Below, piece by piece: positions 25,166 to 33,414 of a stretch of 64,000 nt of DNA. The position numbers were made by a program, and so were the translations under genes. The notes beneath the pieces were generated by a model that worked only from the letters and a program-made list of their open reading frames with translations, did no database searches and was not told where the DNA came from. The DNA comes from Vibrio comitans (GTDB lineage: Bacteria > Pseudomonadota > Gammaproteobacteria > Enterobacterales > Vibrionaceae): positions 496,001-560,000 of the forward strand of contig AP024867.1 of NCBI GenBank assembly GCA_024346835.1. The letters are read 5' to 3'. Each line of letters begins with the position of its first letter. Position 1 is the first letter of the stretch.

Positions 25166-26329
25166 ATGTTACTACTTATTCTGTCAGTCTTTTGTTTACT
25201 GACGGTTGCGGTGTTTATTTTCAGGTTACTTCGACTTGCTAAACAGCGCATCCACATTCCCGACTCTACACAAGATAGAAACGATTGGCCTAAGGTTTCA
25301 ATCATTATCCCTGCGCGCAATGAAGCCGAAAATATCACCGGTTCACTTGGAAGCGTACTTCAACAAGACTACCCCTCCGATAAGCTAGAAATCATTGTTA
25401 TTGATGATTTTTCTGATGATGGCACTAAAGAAATTGCCGAAGGATTGATGGCTCAGTCTGAGTTTTCAGCGCAATGCATTCAAGGAAGAGCGCTTCCAAA
25501 AGGATGGCTAGGAAAAAGTAACGCCTGCATGTGGGGAGCGACTCACGCGACGGGTGATTACCTGTTTTTCATTGACGCTGATACACACTCTTCACCACAT
25601 ATGATCAAGAGTGTTATCGACTTTACGCAGGCTCGAGATATCGAGATGCTGTCATTTAATCCTCAGCAAGTGATGGTATCAAAGGGTGAAAAATCTCTAC
25701 TACCTGGGATCTTCCTCTCTACAGCCAACTCGATGGATTTTGTCGCTTCTAATGACCCGACACAGCAAGAAGCTATTGCTAACGGTCAAGCTATGTTGTT
25801 TAAGGCAGAAAGCTACCGGGCTGTTAATGGGCATGAACTCGTTAAAAGCGATGTTTCCGAAGACTTGGCGTTTGCCAAGAAAATGAAACAGCGTGGCTTT
25901 CGTATTTTCTGGGCATTTGCAGACTCTCTGATGCGCACCCGCATGTACACCAGTGCCAATGAAATTTGGCAGGGCTTCTCAAAAAACATGAACCGAATTG
26001 TGAAAGCGGAAACCTTACCGCTAGCAACTTGGTATTGGGTTAAGTGTCAGTGGATCGCTTGGATGGCACCAACATTGCTAATTGTATCGCTACTTCAGTA
26101 TCAACAAACACCTTCACAGATTAGTACTTTAGTGCTCGGGATAAACCTGATTACGAGCCTTGTCCTGCTTGGTACTTTCACAGGGCTAGTTAGGGAGCTC
26201 TCTGTACCTATTCGTCATGCGATATTCGTTCCCTTTGGCATTAGCATGAATGGTTTTCTTGCGCTCAATGCTTGGCGATTACAAAAGTTAAACCGTGTGG
26301 TTTGGAAAAATAGGAGTTTGCCACAATGA
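25166..26329 (+). CDS. Membrane glycosyltransferase family 2
   Basis: 387 aa from ATG 25166 (AAAGG seven bases upstream; GTG 25148 is less likely). An N-terminal transmembrane helix is followed by a GT-A domain: SIIIPARNEAENI, VIDDFSDDGT, LFFIDADTH (DxD), DVSEDLAFAKK (acceptor-side ED), SKNMNRIV. Two to three further hydrophobic segments follow at the C-terminus (~residues 295-360). The layout resembles CrtQ/hopanoid-associated lipid glycosyltransferases that act on lipid acceptors at the cytoplasmic membrane. The stop codon overlaps the START-domain gene start (ATGA), which supports a lipid-related task. Confidence 0.88.
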   Translation: MLLLILSVFCLLTVAVFIFRLLRLAKQRIHIPDSTQDRNDWPKVSIIIPARNEAENITGSLGSVLQQDYPSDKLEIIVIDDFSDDGTKEIAEGLMAQSEFSAQCIQGRALPKGWLGKSNACMWGATHATGDYLFFIDADTHSSPHMIKSVIDFTQARDIEMLSFNPQQVMVSKGEKSLLPGIFLSTANSMDFVASNDPTQQEAIANGQAMLFKAESYRAVNGHELVKSDVSEDLAFAKKMKQRGFRIFWAFADSLMRTRMYTSANEIWQGFSKNMNRIVKAETLPLATWYWVKCQWIAWMAPTLLIVSLLQYQQTPSQISTLVLGINLITSLVLLGTFTGLVRELSVPIRHAIFVPFGISMNGFLALNAWRLQKLNRVVWKNRSLPQ

Positions 26330-26976
26330 ACATCAAAAACGTGATTGCACTGCTTGTTGCAACACTGTCCTTCAACGCTTTTGCTGACACGACCAGCTGG
26401 AAAGAAGTAAAAAACAGCCACGGTATTACTGTCTACAACCGCAGTATCGAGGGTAGTAGCTTTAAAGCGTTTAGAGCTGAGATGACCGTTGAGTCAGACC
26501 TAACGACGCTAATGGCCGTTTTTAACGATGTGGATGTGGGTACCACTTGGGTCGAGAATGTCGATGAAATGCGCCTAGTGAAAGCAAGCTCGAACATGGA
26601 TAACGTAACCTACGCTATGACTAAAGCGCCTTGGCCTGTAGCCGATAGAGACTCCGTTGTTCATAACCACATTAGCCAAGACCCTGAAACCTTAGCTGTG
26701 ACTATCAAACAACAAGCGGTTCCAGATGAATTGCCTCGCACTAAGAACAAGGTGCGTATAGAAACCTTGCATAGCACTTGGGTATTTACGCCTATCAGTG
26801 AAAAGGAAACACGCGTTACCTATCAAGTGTTCACCGAACCTGGTGGTAGTTTACCTGCTTGGTTAGTCAATAAAGTGGCTATTTCACAGCCTTATAAAAC
26901 CTTCCAAGGCTTGCGTGAAATGTCGCAAAAGCCGGACTACCAAAAATCACCAGTCGAAGGCATCTACAACCTGTAA
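26326..26976 (+). CDS. START domain-containing exported protein
   Basis: 216 aa, with a signal peptide (MNIKNVIALLVATLSFNAFA) and then a START/Bet v1-like lipid-binding domain: SWKEVKNSHGITVYNRSIEG, FKAFRAEMTVESDLTTLMAV, TKAPWPVADRDSVVHNHISQ and WLVNKVAISQPYKTFQGLRE. START domains bind hydrophobic ligands such as lipids or sterols in a deep pocket; the signal peptide puts this one in the periplasm. It is translationally coupled to the GT2 gene by a four-base overlap. Carriage of a glycolipid made by that enzyme is an inference. Confidence 0.88.
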   Translation: MNIKNVIALLVATLSFNAFADTTSWKEVKNSHGITVYNRSIEGSSFKAFRAEMTVESDLTTLMAVFNDVDVGTTWVENVDEMRLVKASSNMDNVTYAMTKAPWPVADRDSVVHNHISQDPETLAVTIKQQAVPDELPRTKNKVRIETLHSTWVFTPISEKETRVTYQVFTEPGGSLPAWLVNKVAISQPYKTFQGLREMSQKPDYQKSPVEGIYNL

Positions 26977-26986
26977 TTGAATGACA

Positions 26987-27016
26987 CAAAGCCCCTATTA
27001 GGGGCTTTGTTTTTTT
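26987..27016. terminator. Rho-independent terminator
   Basis: CAAAGCCCC and GGGGCTTTG form a 9-bp stem with a 5-base loop, followed by TTTTTTT. It ends the GT2-START operon and overlaps the last codon of the convergent DUF1330 gene. Confidence 0.92.
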
Positions 27017-27317
27017 AGGCTAAGTCATCGGTTCCTTCAATTAAGAAATGATGACTGATCGAGCCCTCACTGCGGGCCTTGAAGTGAGGAACATAATCAG
27101 GTTCGGTCATGAAAGCCTGTGCAGCTTGTTTAGAAGGCCACTCAATAATAACTCGCAGTGCAGGATCCTCCCCCTTACCTTCCAAGCGTTCATGGCTGCC
27201 CGTTCGAGCCAAATATTTGCCACCATGTTTAGCCACCGCAGCATAGGTTGGTGCGATGTAGTCGGCAATCCAAGCATCGGTAGTGGGTGTCACTTCAAGT
27301 ACAGAGTAATAAGCCAT
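27015..27317 (-). CDS. DUF1330 domain-containing protein
   Basis: 100 aa, full length for this dimeric alpha-beta-barrel (ferredoxin-like) family: MAYYSVLEVTPTTDAWIADY, KHGGKYLARTGSHERLEG, VIIEWPSKQAAQAF, and EPDYVPHFKARSEGS. Cytoplasmic; biochemical role unknown. Monocistronic. Confidence 0.9.
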   Translation of the reverse strand: MAYYSVLEVTPTTDAWIADYIAPTYAAVAKHGGKYLARTGSHERLEGKGEDPALRVIIEWPSKQAAQAFMTEPDYVPHFKARSEGSISHHFLIEGTDDLA

Positions 27318-27402
27318 AGTGCTGTCCTTGCCTATGAGTTTAATGAGTAATCTTTGTCTCTTTTATAAAGCCCCTCTTGGCATTGATAACACTGGCAAAA
27401 TC

Positions 27403-28944
27403 TTAGGAATATTCAGTCGCAACTTTCTGCAATGACATTGTGTCTTCTTGTTTGCTCGCTACCTGAATTGCACCAAGTTCTTGCATCAAATGCTTAACAA
27501 GTATGGCATAGATGAACATCATAGGTAGTCCAGCCACAACACACAGTGACTTGATGGTATTGATTCCACCACCGGCTAAGAACACGCTAAAGCTGATGAT
27601 CGCGATAGCGCCGGCCCATAGTAGTTTTACCTTGTTGTCAGGGTCGCCATTGAGCTCCAATCGGTTAGTCGTCAGCATTGCTGTTGCCACACTGGCACTA
27701 GACATAGTGGTTAGCATTAGGAAGAACTGAATCAGCAAAAATATGCCCAGAACCAGCGAGTTTGCTGGTAGTGTCTCGATAAGAGAAACCACTGCATAAG
27801 TTAACCCACCATCACTCATCCATTGCTGGACTGGGAACCCCCCTAGCATTTGAGCCCATACTGCATAGCCACCAAAAACTGAGATAAAGAAGGCGCATCC
27901 AAGTGAGCCCATAGAGATGGTACACAAGATTACTTGGCGAATAGTACGTCCGCGCGATATGCGTGTGATAAACAAGCCCATCATGATGAGGTAAGCGTAA
28001 TACCAGAACCAGTAGTACTGAGTCCAACTTTGTGGGAAGCCGCTTTGCTGAACTGGATCAGTCCACAACGACATTCTGAAAAAACTATCAAGCATCACGC
28101 CAATAGAGTCGGTGAAGTTGTTGAGTACAAACTGTGCGTTGGATGAGAACAATACAAACAGTGCAAAACCAATGGCCATCAACACGGTGTAATCAGATAC
28201 CTTGCTGATCCCTCGATTAAAGCCCACCAGCATCACGCACATCAATACGGCGACAAACAACAAAATGATGCCGCCCTGCAAAAGCAATCCATTTTCTATG
28301 CCCAGTAGCTTGGAAGCACCCGTACTAAGCAGTGTCACTGTCAGCGATAACGAGCTAGCAAAGGCTGCCAAGGTGCCAAAGATAGCCAGCAAATCTATCG
28401 CCTTGGCAACGACCGGATTGGTACCAACCACAGATTCACACAGGGTGGATAGTTTTAGTGTGCGCTGCTTCTTTACGTAAAACGCGTATGCAAAAGGGAT
28501 AGCTGGGAAACAATATATCGCCCACCCTGTAATGCCCCAATGAAAAATAGAATACGTCACCGCCCACGCGGCTGCAGAGAAACTATTCGCCTCAGCAAAC
28601 AAAGGTGGGGATTGCAGATAATACATAGGTTCGCCAATTCCCCAATAAATCAAGGAAGCGCCTACACCTGCGGTAAAAATCATGCCGCCATAAGTAAAAT
28701 TGCTGTACTCAGGGTCCTCTTCGCCCAACTTGATATCGCCATATTTAGAAAAGGCGAGCCAAAACAGGAATGCTACCAGTGCCAAACTTGCAATCTGAAC
28801 TAACCAGCCAAACCAGTTAGTCACAAAGGTCATTGCCCCACCAGCCATCGCCTGTGACTGCGCTGGAAACAAAGACGAGACAAATAGTAAAGTAATCACC
28901 ATCACCACCGCAGGAATTGCTAGTCCATAGTTTAGGTTTCTCAT
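27403..28944 (-). CDS. BCCT family transporter (quaternary ammonium/sulfonium compounds)
   Basis: 513 aa from the ATG at 28944, which overlaps the upstream TGA (ATGA) and has GGAGA eight bases before it. Twelve hydrophobic segments; BCCT hallmarks FTAGVGASLIYWGIGEP, YSIFHWGITGWAIY and the Trp-rich core SWTQYYWFWYYAYL. BCCT carriers import betaine, choline, carnitine or DMSP. Translational coupling to a homocysteine S-methyltransferase suggests the cargo donates a methyl group: S-methylmethionine, DMSP or betaine. In E. coli the S-methylmethionine permease is of a different family, so this is a substitution of transporter type. Confidence 0.9.
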   Translation of the reverse strand: MRNLNYGLAIPAVVMVITLLFVSSLFPAQSQAMAGGAMTFVTNWFGWLVQIASLALVAFLFWLAFSKYGDIKLGEEDPEYSNFTYGGMIFTAGVGASLIYWGIGEPMYYLQSPPLFAEANSFSAAAWAVTYSIFHWGITGWAIYCFPAIPFAYAFYVKKQRTLKLSTLCESVVGTNPVVAKAIDLLAIFGTLAAFASSLSLTVTLLSTGASKLLGIENGLLLQGGIILLFVAVLMCVMLVGFNRGISKVSDYTVLMAIGFALFVLFSSNAQFVLNNFTDSIGVMLDSFFRMSLWTDPVQQSGFPQSWTQYYWFWYYAYLIMMGLFITRISRGRTIRQVILCTISMGSLGCAFFISVFGGYAVWAQMLGGFPVQQWMSDGGLTYAVVSLIETLPANSLVLGIFLLIQFFLMLTTMSSASVATAMLTTNRLELNGDPDNKVKLLWAGAIAIISFSVFLAGGGINTIKSLCVVAGLPMMFIYAILVKHLMQELGAIQVASKQEDTMSLQKVATEYS

Positions 28945-29834
28945 TTGCTGTCTCTCCACTCAGCCAGGGCTTTAATATGTGAAGGGTAGATCCCGCAACA
29001 GCCACCAATGATAGTGGCCCCAGCTTGATGCCATTGTTTGGCAAATTCGAGATAGTCTTGGGGAGAGAGTTCACGCATAGATTGAATGGTGTCATTAGCT
29101 TCATGGGTGGCACCAATAGGCGTGAAACTGTTGGAAAATACTCCTATCACCACATCAATATCTTGAGCATCAATAATGGCTTTAGCTTCAGCGATTGCTT
29201 GTTCCATCACTTCAGGAATTGAACAATTGAAAAAGATGCCACTAGCCCCAGACTGGCAGAGTTTTATCGTCGCTTCTTGAACCGTTTCTCCGGAGCGTAA
29301 CTTGGGAATATCAGTCACGTCATCTTGCAAGGTAAATGCGTAGTGACAAGGTTTTTCGGTTTGAGATAACACTTGGTTGATGGCTTCAAACTCGGCAATA
29401 CTCGCTACGGTTTCAGCTAGCCACAAATCAACATACTCTTCTTGTGCCTCAAATAGAGTTTGAGTGATCTCTTTTACCTTTACTGGTTCAAATAGATCAG
29501 GGCGGTAGCTACCTAATGCAGGAGGAATAGAACCTGCAATAACAACGTTCTGATTACTTTTATTTACCGCTTCTCTTGCAAGCTTTGCAGCCGTGCGCGC
29601 TAGCTCTGCGCCTCGCTCTTGATACAAGGCTTCGCCTAAATGAAATGGCACACACGCATAGCTGTTTACCGTGATTATTTGGGCACCCGCCTCAATAAAA
29701 CCACGATGAGCCTGCTCAACATGGTTTGGAGATTCGATAAGTGCTTGAGCACTCCATTGTGGCTGAGTAAAAGGCGCGCCAATGCGTTTTAGTTCGCGTC
29801 CCATGCCACCATCTAGGATGATTACGTCTGTCAT
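28941..29834 (-). CDS. mmuM: Homocysteine S-methyltransferase
   Basis: 297 aa from ATG 29834; an ATG six codons upstream at 29852 is possible. Pfam S-methyl-trans fold: VIILDGGMGRELKRIG, AGAQIITVNSYACVPFHLG, VIAGSIPPALGSYRPD, and the zinc ligands in IFFNCSIPEVM and IIGGCCGIYP. It transfers a methyl group from S-methylmethionine (or another sulfonium/ammonium donor) to homocysteine, giving methionine. It is first in a two-gene leftward operon with the BCCT transporter, start/stop overlapping by four bases. The mmuM symbol is by family; the donor used is not proven. Confidence 0.88.
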   Translation of the reverse strand: MTDVIILDGGMGRELKRIGAPFTQPQWSAQALIESPNHVEQAHRGFIEAGAQIITVNSYACVPFHLGEALYQERGAELARTAAKLAREAVNKSNQNVVIAGSIPPALGSYRPDLFEPVKVKEITQTLFEAQEEYVDLWLAETVASIAEFEAINQVLSQTEKPCHYAFTLQDDVTDIPKLRSGETVQEATIKLCQSGASGIFFNCSIPEVMEQAIAEAKAIIDAQDIDVVIGVFSNSFTPIGATHEANDTIQSMRELSPQDYLEFAKQWHQAGATIIGGCCGIYPSHIKALAEWRDSK

Positions 29835-30167
29835 CTTTTTGCTTCCATACAACTCTACTTGGATATATCACATTGAATACGAGCAGTAGAGCAATTGGTA
29901 GTGAAAGCTGCTCAACAGCTATATGAAGAAATTTCACGTTTATACAAGAATAGTAAATAACAGCGTCCCCTCACCTGGCCTATTGCGTGTAATTTGCAGA
30001 CAGACTGAGTTTTAGCGCGAACCATAAGGACTTTACCTACTGTCTACATGGAGTAAGTAAGATACAAAAGATGACTCTAGGTAAAGCTGTGTAAATGCTC
30101 TTTATGCTTAAAATTACAGCACCTAATATAACCTTGTATTTAGTAAGGTTATATTAGGTTGGTGTGT
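29835..30167. other. Divergent intergenic region
   Basis: About 330 bp between the mmuM-type gene and the ferric-reductase-like gene. Apart from the 39-base perfect palindrome at 30121-30159, which abuts the right-hand start codon, nothing is recognised. Confidence 0.5.
30121..30159. repeat. Perfect 15-bp inverted repeat at translation start
   Basis: ACCTAATATAACCTT and AAGGTTATATTAGGT are perfect inverse complements around a nine-base loop. The right arm ends nine bases before the ATG at 30168 and contains the only AAGG/AGG ribosome-binding sequence for that gene. It may act as an operator on DNA or as a hairpin that hides the ribosome-binding site in RNA. Confidence 0.75.
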
Positions 30168-31481
30168 ATGCTTAGATTCACATTGGTACTGACGATATTG
30201 TGGTTGCCTAGTCTATTGGTGATTGATTGGGACAACCCTACTAACTTCTTCTTTTGGCGTCATCAATTGACTATGTATACCGGACTATTAGGTTTGGGCT
30301 ATATGGGTTTTGCCGTCCTATTGGCAGCACGCTTTCGATGGATTGAAAGCAAAATCAATGGCCTAGATAAAAGCTATCGACTACATAAGCACCTTGGTAT
30401 CGGAGCGCTGGTCGCTTTATGTCTGCACTGGTTGATCATACAAAGTGCGAAATGGCTGGTGATGTCGGGAATGCTTACTAGACCAAACCGAGGACCAAGA
30501 CCTGAAATTGTGGGCATTAATTGGCGTGCTTTAGCCGAGCAAGTTGGCGATGTATCTTTTAAGCTCTTTCTAATCTTTTGCCTAATCAGTCTAATTCAAG
30601 CCATCAGCTACACCCGATTTCGGTTTACTCATAAAGTGGGTGGATTACTAATGATTGCTGGAGTTTTCCACGCAGTGTTTCTGCTCGATTGGAATACAGC
30701 AGCAATGCCTATGAATCTCGCGATTTTTGTCATATCAATAATCGGTGTCATATGTGCAGGGATCTCGCTGACCGGCCAGATAGGAAAACAAAATAAGGTG
30801 CAAGGAACGGTTGGTAACGTTGAGAGATTTACAGATAACCATGGTAACAATCTCGTGATTCGTTTTCCGGTTCGCTTGCAATCAGAATTACATTATCGAG
30901 AAGGGCAATTTGCCTACCTAGATTTTCACGACGGCGAATCACCTCATCCATTCTCAATACTCGATTTTAATTCAGAGACCAACACTATAGTGTTTGGCGT
31001 TAAGAATCTGGGTGATTACACCTCTAAAATGGTGAACTCATTGTCGCAAGGCCAGACAGTGACCGTTGAAGGTGGCTATGGCTCTTTTCATATACCAAAG
31101 GCTCAGCAACAAGTCTGGGTGGGCGCTGGGATTGGGATTGTGCCATTTTTATCCCATTTATACTGGCTCAAGAGAACACGGCAGTCATCAGCACCAAAGA
31201 AAGTCTGGTTATTCTACTGTGTAAATTCATCAAAAGAGGCGTTCTTCCACAAAGAAATCCTTACCCTTCTTTCGCATCTTAGTTTTGTTGAATTACACAT
31301 CGTTGATGCGGGCAAGGGCCAACTACTCAGCAGTAAACAAATAATAGAGACCTGTAATGATCTCGATGTCGAGGTTTGCTTTTGTGGCCCTGCGAGCTTT
31401 AGTCATAAATTATCTAGTGGGCTAGTAAGCATGGGAGTTCCCGAGAACCGCTTTCATGCTGAGTTGTTTAATCTGCGCTAG
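30168..31481 (+). CDS. Ferric-reductase-like transmembrane oxidoreductase
   Basis: 437 aa from ATG 30168. The N-terminal half has five to six membrane helices with haem-ligating histidines (residues ~66-95: LHKHLGIGALVALCLHWLII; then FTHKVGGLLMIAGVFHAVFL). The C-terminal half is an FNR module: FAD-binding HPFSILDF, VKNLGDYTSKM, VTVEGGYGSF and NAD(P)-binding WVGAGIGIVPFLSHLYWL, closing VCFCGPASF. It would take electrons from NAD(P)H through FAD and haem across the membrane, as in Fre/YedZ/NOX-type proteins. It precedes the CDGSH-GltS fusion gene by about 100 bp on the same strand. Confidence 0.85.
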   Translation: MLRFTLVLTILWLPSLLVIDWDNPTNFFFWRHQLTMYTGLLGLGYMGFAVLLAARFRWIESKINGLDKSYRLHKHLGIGALVALCLHWLIIQSAKWLVMSGMLTRPNRGPRPEIVGINWRALAEQVGDVSFKLFLIFCLISLIQAISYTRFRFTHKVGGLLMIAGVFHAVFLLDWNTAAMPMNLAIFVISIIGVICAGISLTGQIGKQNKVQGTVGNVERFTDNHGNNLVIRFPVRLQSELHYREGQFAYLDFHDGESPHPFSILDFNSETNTIVFGVKNLGDYTSKMVNSLSQGQTVTVEGGYGSFHIPKAQQQVWVGAGIGIVPFLSHLYWLKRTRQSSAPKKVWLFYCVNSSKEAFFHKEILTLLSHLSFVELHIVDAGKGQLLSSKQIIETCNDLDVEVCFCGPASFSHKLSSGLVSMGVPENRFHAELFNLR

Positions 31482-31582
31482 CGCTAATGGCATTGTCACA
31501 CGTGATCTCGCTGATTTCTGGGCAGTGCTACACTGGCGAACTAAGCTATTAGGTATTCAATGGCCTATCAATTGGTGGAGTG

Positions 31583-33124
31583 ATGAACAAACCTGTAGTT
31601 GCTGACAACAAACCAAAAAAAGTCGAACTTACTAAGGGTGAAGAATACTATTTCTGCACCTGTGGGCGTTCTAAGAATCAGCCTTTCTGTGACGGCTCTC
31701 ATGCGGGTACAGGTTTCAAGCCAAAGAGCTTTACAGCAGAAGAAAGTGGCGATGGCTATCTATGCCAGTGCAAGCACACTGCAAATGCACCATTTTGCGA
31801 TGGCTCTCACAAGCAATTCACCGCTGAACAGGTTGGTAAGGAAGGACCGGGTGTTCAAGTACAGCAATCGGAGATCCCCATTGCTGTGGCAACGACCGAA
31901 GAGCCAACCGTTGAGTTCATTCACCAACTGGCAAGAGATGGTCTATCCAAACTGGGTCACCATGGCCCAATGACATCAATGGGCGTACCTCGTCATCTTC
32001 TTCCGCACTGGGATGACTTGCAAATAATGGTCGCACAAATGGCAACAAAACCCTTGATGGAGGGAGTGCCAGTAGCCACAGAGTTGGTTATTGGTCCGCA
32101 AGCCAAAAAGCCTCTGAAACTGAAAATTCCACTGTTTGTTTCGGATATGAGTTTTGGTGCCTTATCAGAAGAAGCAAAAATTGCCCTAGCTACTGGCGCT
32201 GAACTTGCTGGTACGGGTATTTGCTCTGGCGAAGGAGGCATGTTACCTGAGGAAAAAGCGGCTAACTCACGCTACTTCTATGAGTTGGCTAGTGCTCAAT
32301 TTGGCTACAAAGAAGAACTCCTAAAAGGGGTTCAAGCCTTCCACTTTAAAGGTGGGCAAGGCGCTAAAACAGGAACAGGTGGTCACCTACCCGGAAATAA
32401 AAACACAGGGAAGATCTCCGAGGTGCGTGGCATACCTGAGGGTGAGCCTGCTATCTCACCCCCCACCTTTAAAGACCTGAATACTGCTGAAGACTTTAAA
32501 GCCTTTGCCAACCGAGTGCGTGAGATAACCGGCGGAATTCCAATTGGTTTTAAACTCAGTGCTAACCATATAGAAGAGGACATACAGTTTGCCCTTGATG
32601 CCAGTGCCGATTACATCATTTTAGACGGGAGAGGCGGTGGTACTGGCGCGGCCCCAGAGATGTTCCGCGATCATATTAGTGTGCCTACCATTCCGGCGCT
32701 CGCTCGAGCTCGTCGCTATCTGGATGAGCAAGGTATGAGTGGCAAAGTCACGCTGATCATCACTGGTGGAATTCGCGTGCCTATGGACTTTGTCAAAGCC
32801 ATGGCCCTTGGAGCGGATGGCGTTGCTATTTCAAATAGCGCGATGCAATCCATCGGTTGTGTGGCGGCTCGAATGTGTAACACCAACAATTGTCCAGCAG
32901 GCATTGCCACGCAAAAAGCCGACTTAAGACAAAGGCTCAACGTTGATAAGTCTTCCAAGCAACTACATAACTTCTTCAATGCCTCAGTAGAACTAATGCA
33001 AGTAATGGCTAGAGCCTGTGGTCACCATAAACTCAGTGATTTCAACAAAAAGGATCTTGCGACTTGGCATAGAGAAATGGCTTTGCTTTCTGGGGTTAGA
33101 TATTCCGGCTATGACAAGCCGTAA
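31583..33124 (+). CDS. CDGSH iron-sulfur domains fused to FMN glutamate-synthase domain
   Basis: 513 aa from ATG 31583 (GTG 31580 is one codon earlier). Residues ~24-80 contain two complete CDGSH motifs, CTCGRSKNQPFCDGSH and CQCKHTANAPFCDGSH, each fitting CxCx2[ST]x3PxCDG[ST]H, the three-Cys/one-His 2Fe-2S site of mitoNEET-type proteins. After a linker, residues ~120-500 form a GltB_2-like FMN barrel: FVSDMSFGALSEEAKIALA, FHFKGGQGAKTGTGGHLPG, ILDGRGGGTGAAPEM, TGGIRVPMDFVKAMALGAD, and CVAARMCNTNNC, the 3Fe-4S cluster cysteines of glutamate synthase. No glutaminase domain is present. The CDGSH part could feed electrons to FMN. Actual substrate unknown. Confidence 0.9.
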   Translation: MNKPVVADNKPKKVELTKGEEYYFCTCGRSKNQPFCDGSHAGTGFKPKSFTAEESGDGYLCQCKHTANAPFCDGSHKQFTAEQVGKEGPGVQVQQSEIPIAVATTEEPTVEFIHQLARDGLSKLGHHGPMTSMGVPRHLLPHWDDLQIMVAQMATKPLMEGVPVATELVIGPQAKKPLKLKIPLFVSDMSFGALSEEAKIALATGAELAGTGICSGEGGMLPEEKAANSRYFYELASAQFGYKEELLKGVQAFHFKGGQGAKTGTGGHLPGNKNTGKISEVRGIPEGEPAISPPTFKDLNTAEDFKAFANRVREITGGIPIGFKLSANHIEEDIQFALDASADYIILDGRGGGTGAAPEMFRDHISVPTIPALARARRYLDEQGMSGKVTLIITGGIRVPMDFVKAMALGADGVAISNSAMQSIGCVAARMCNTNNCPAGIATQKADLRQRLNVDKSSKQLHNFFNASVELMQVMARACGHHKLSDFNKKDLATWHREMALLSGVRYSGYDKP

Positions 33125-33141
33125 ACCGATAGCAGTTTCTG

Positions 33142-33172
33142 ATAGCTCTTGAACCTGTTGTTTAAGAGCTAT
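33142..33172 (+). terminator. Hairpin after CDGSH-GltS gene
   Basis: ATAGCTCTT and AAGAGCTAT form a 9-bp stem with a 13-base loop, 17 bp after the stop codon. The following bases (ATTCCTACC) are not a T tract, so termination is likely weak or rho-assisted. Confidence 0.5.
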
Positions 33173-33414
33173 TCCTACCAAAGAGCATACAAACTTCCAT
33201 AATGTTTTTGTACATGAGTATTTTCGTTACATACCAATCATTTAAAATCTTATCTTACATGTAGAAACCACTGGTATTACTAACGTTCAAACCCTCGCTA
33301 AAAAGCTCTTCTGACTTTAAACCTTCATCAATATCGCGTTTTACCTTCATCTTGATACCTAGAATGGACCGAAGAAATACTAATGACTTTTTACATTCTT
33401 AAACAATGAGTTAG

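Noticed and set aside
28540..28803. 87-codon rightward frame inside the BCCT gene
   Set aside because: Antisense shadow of the transporter.
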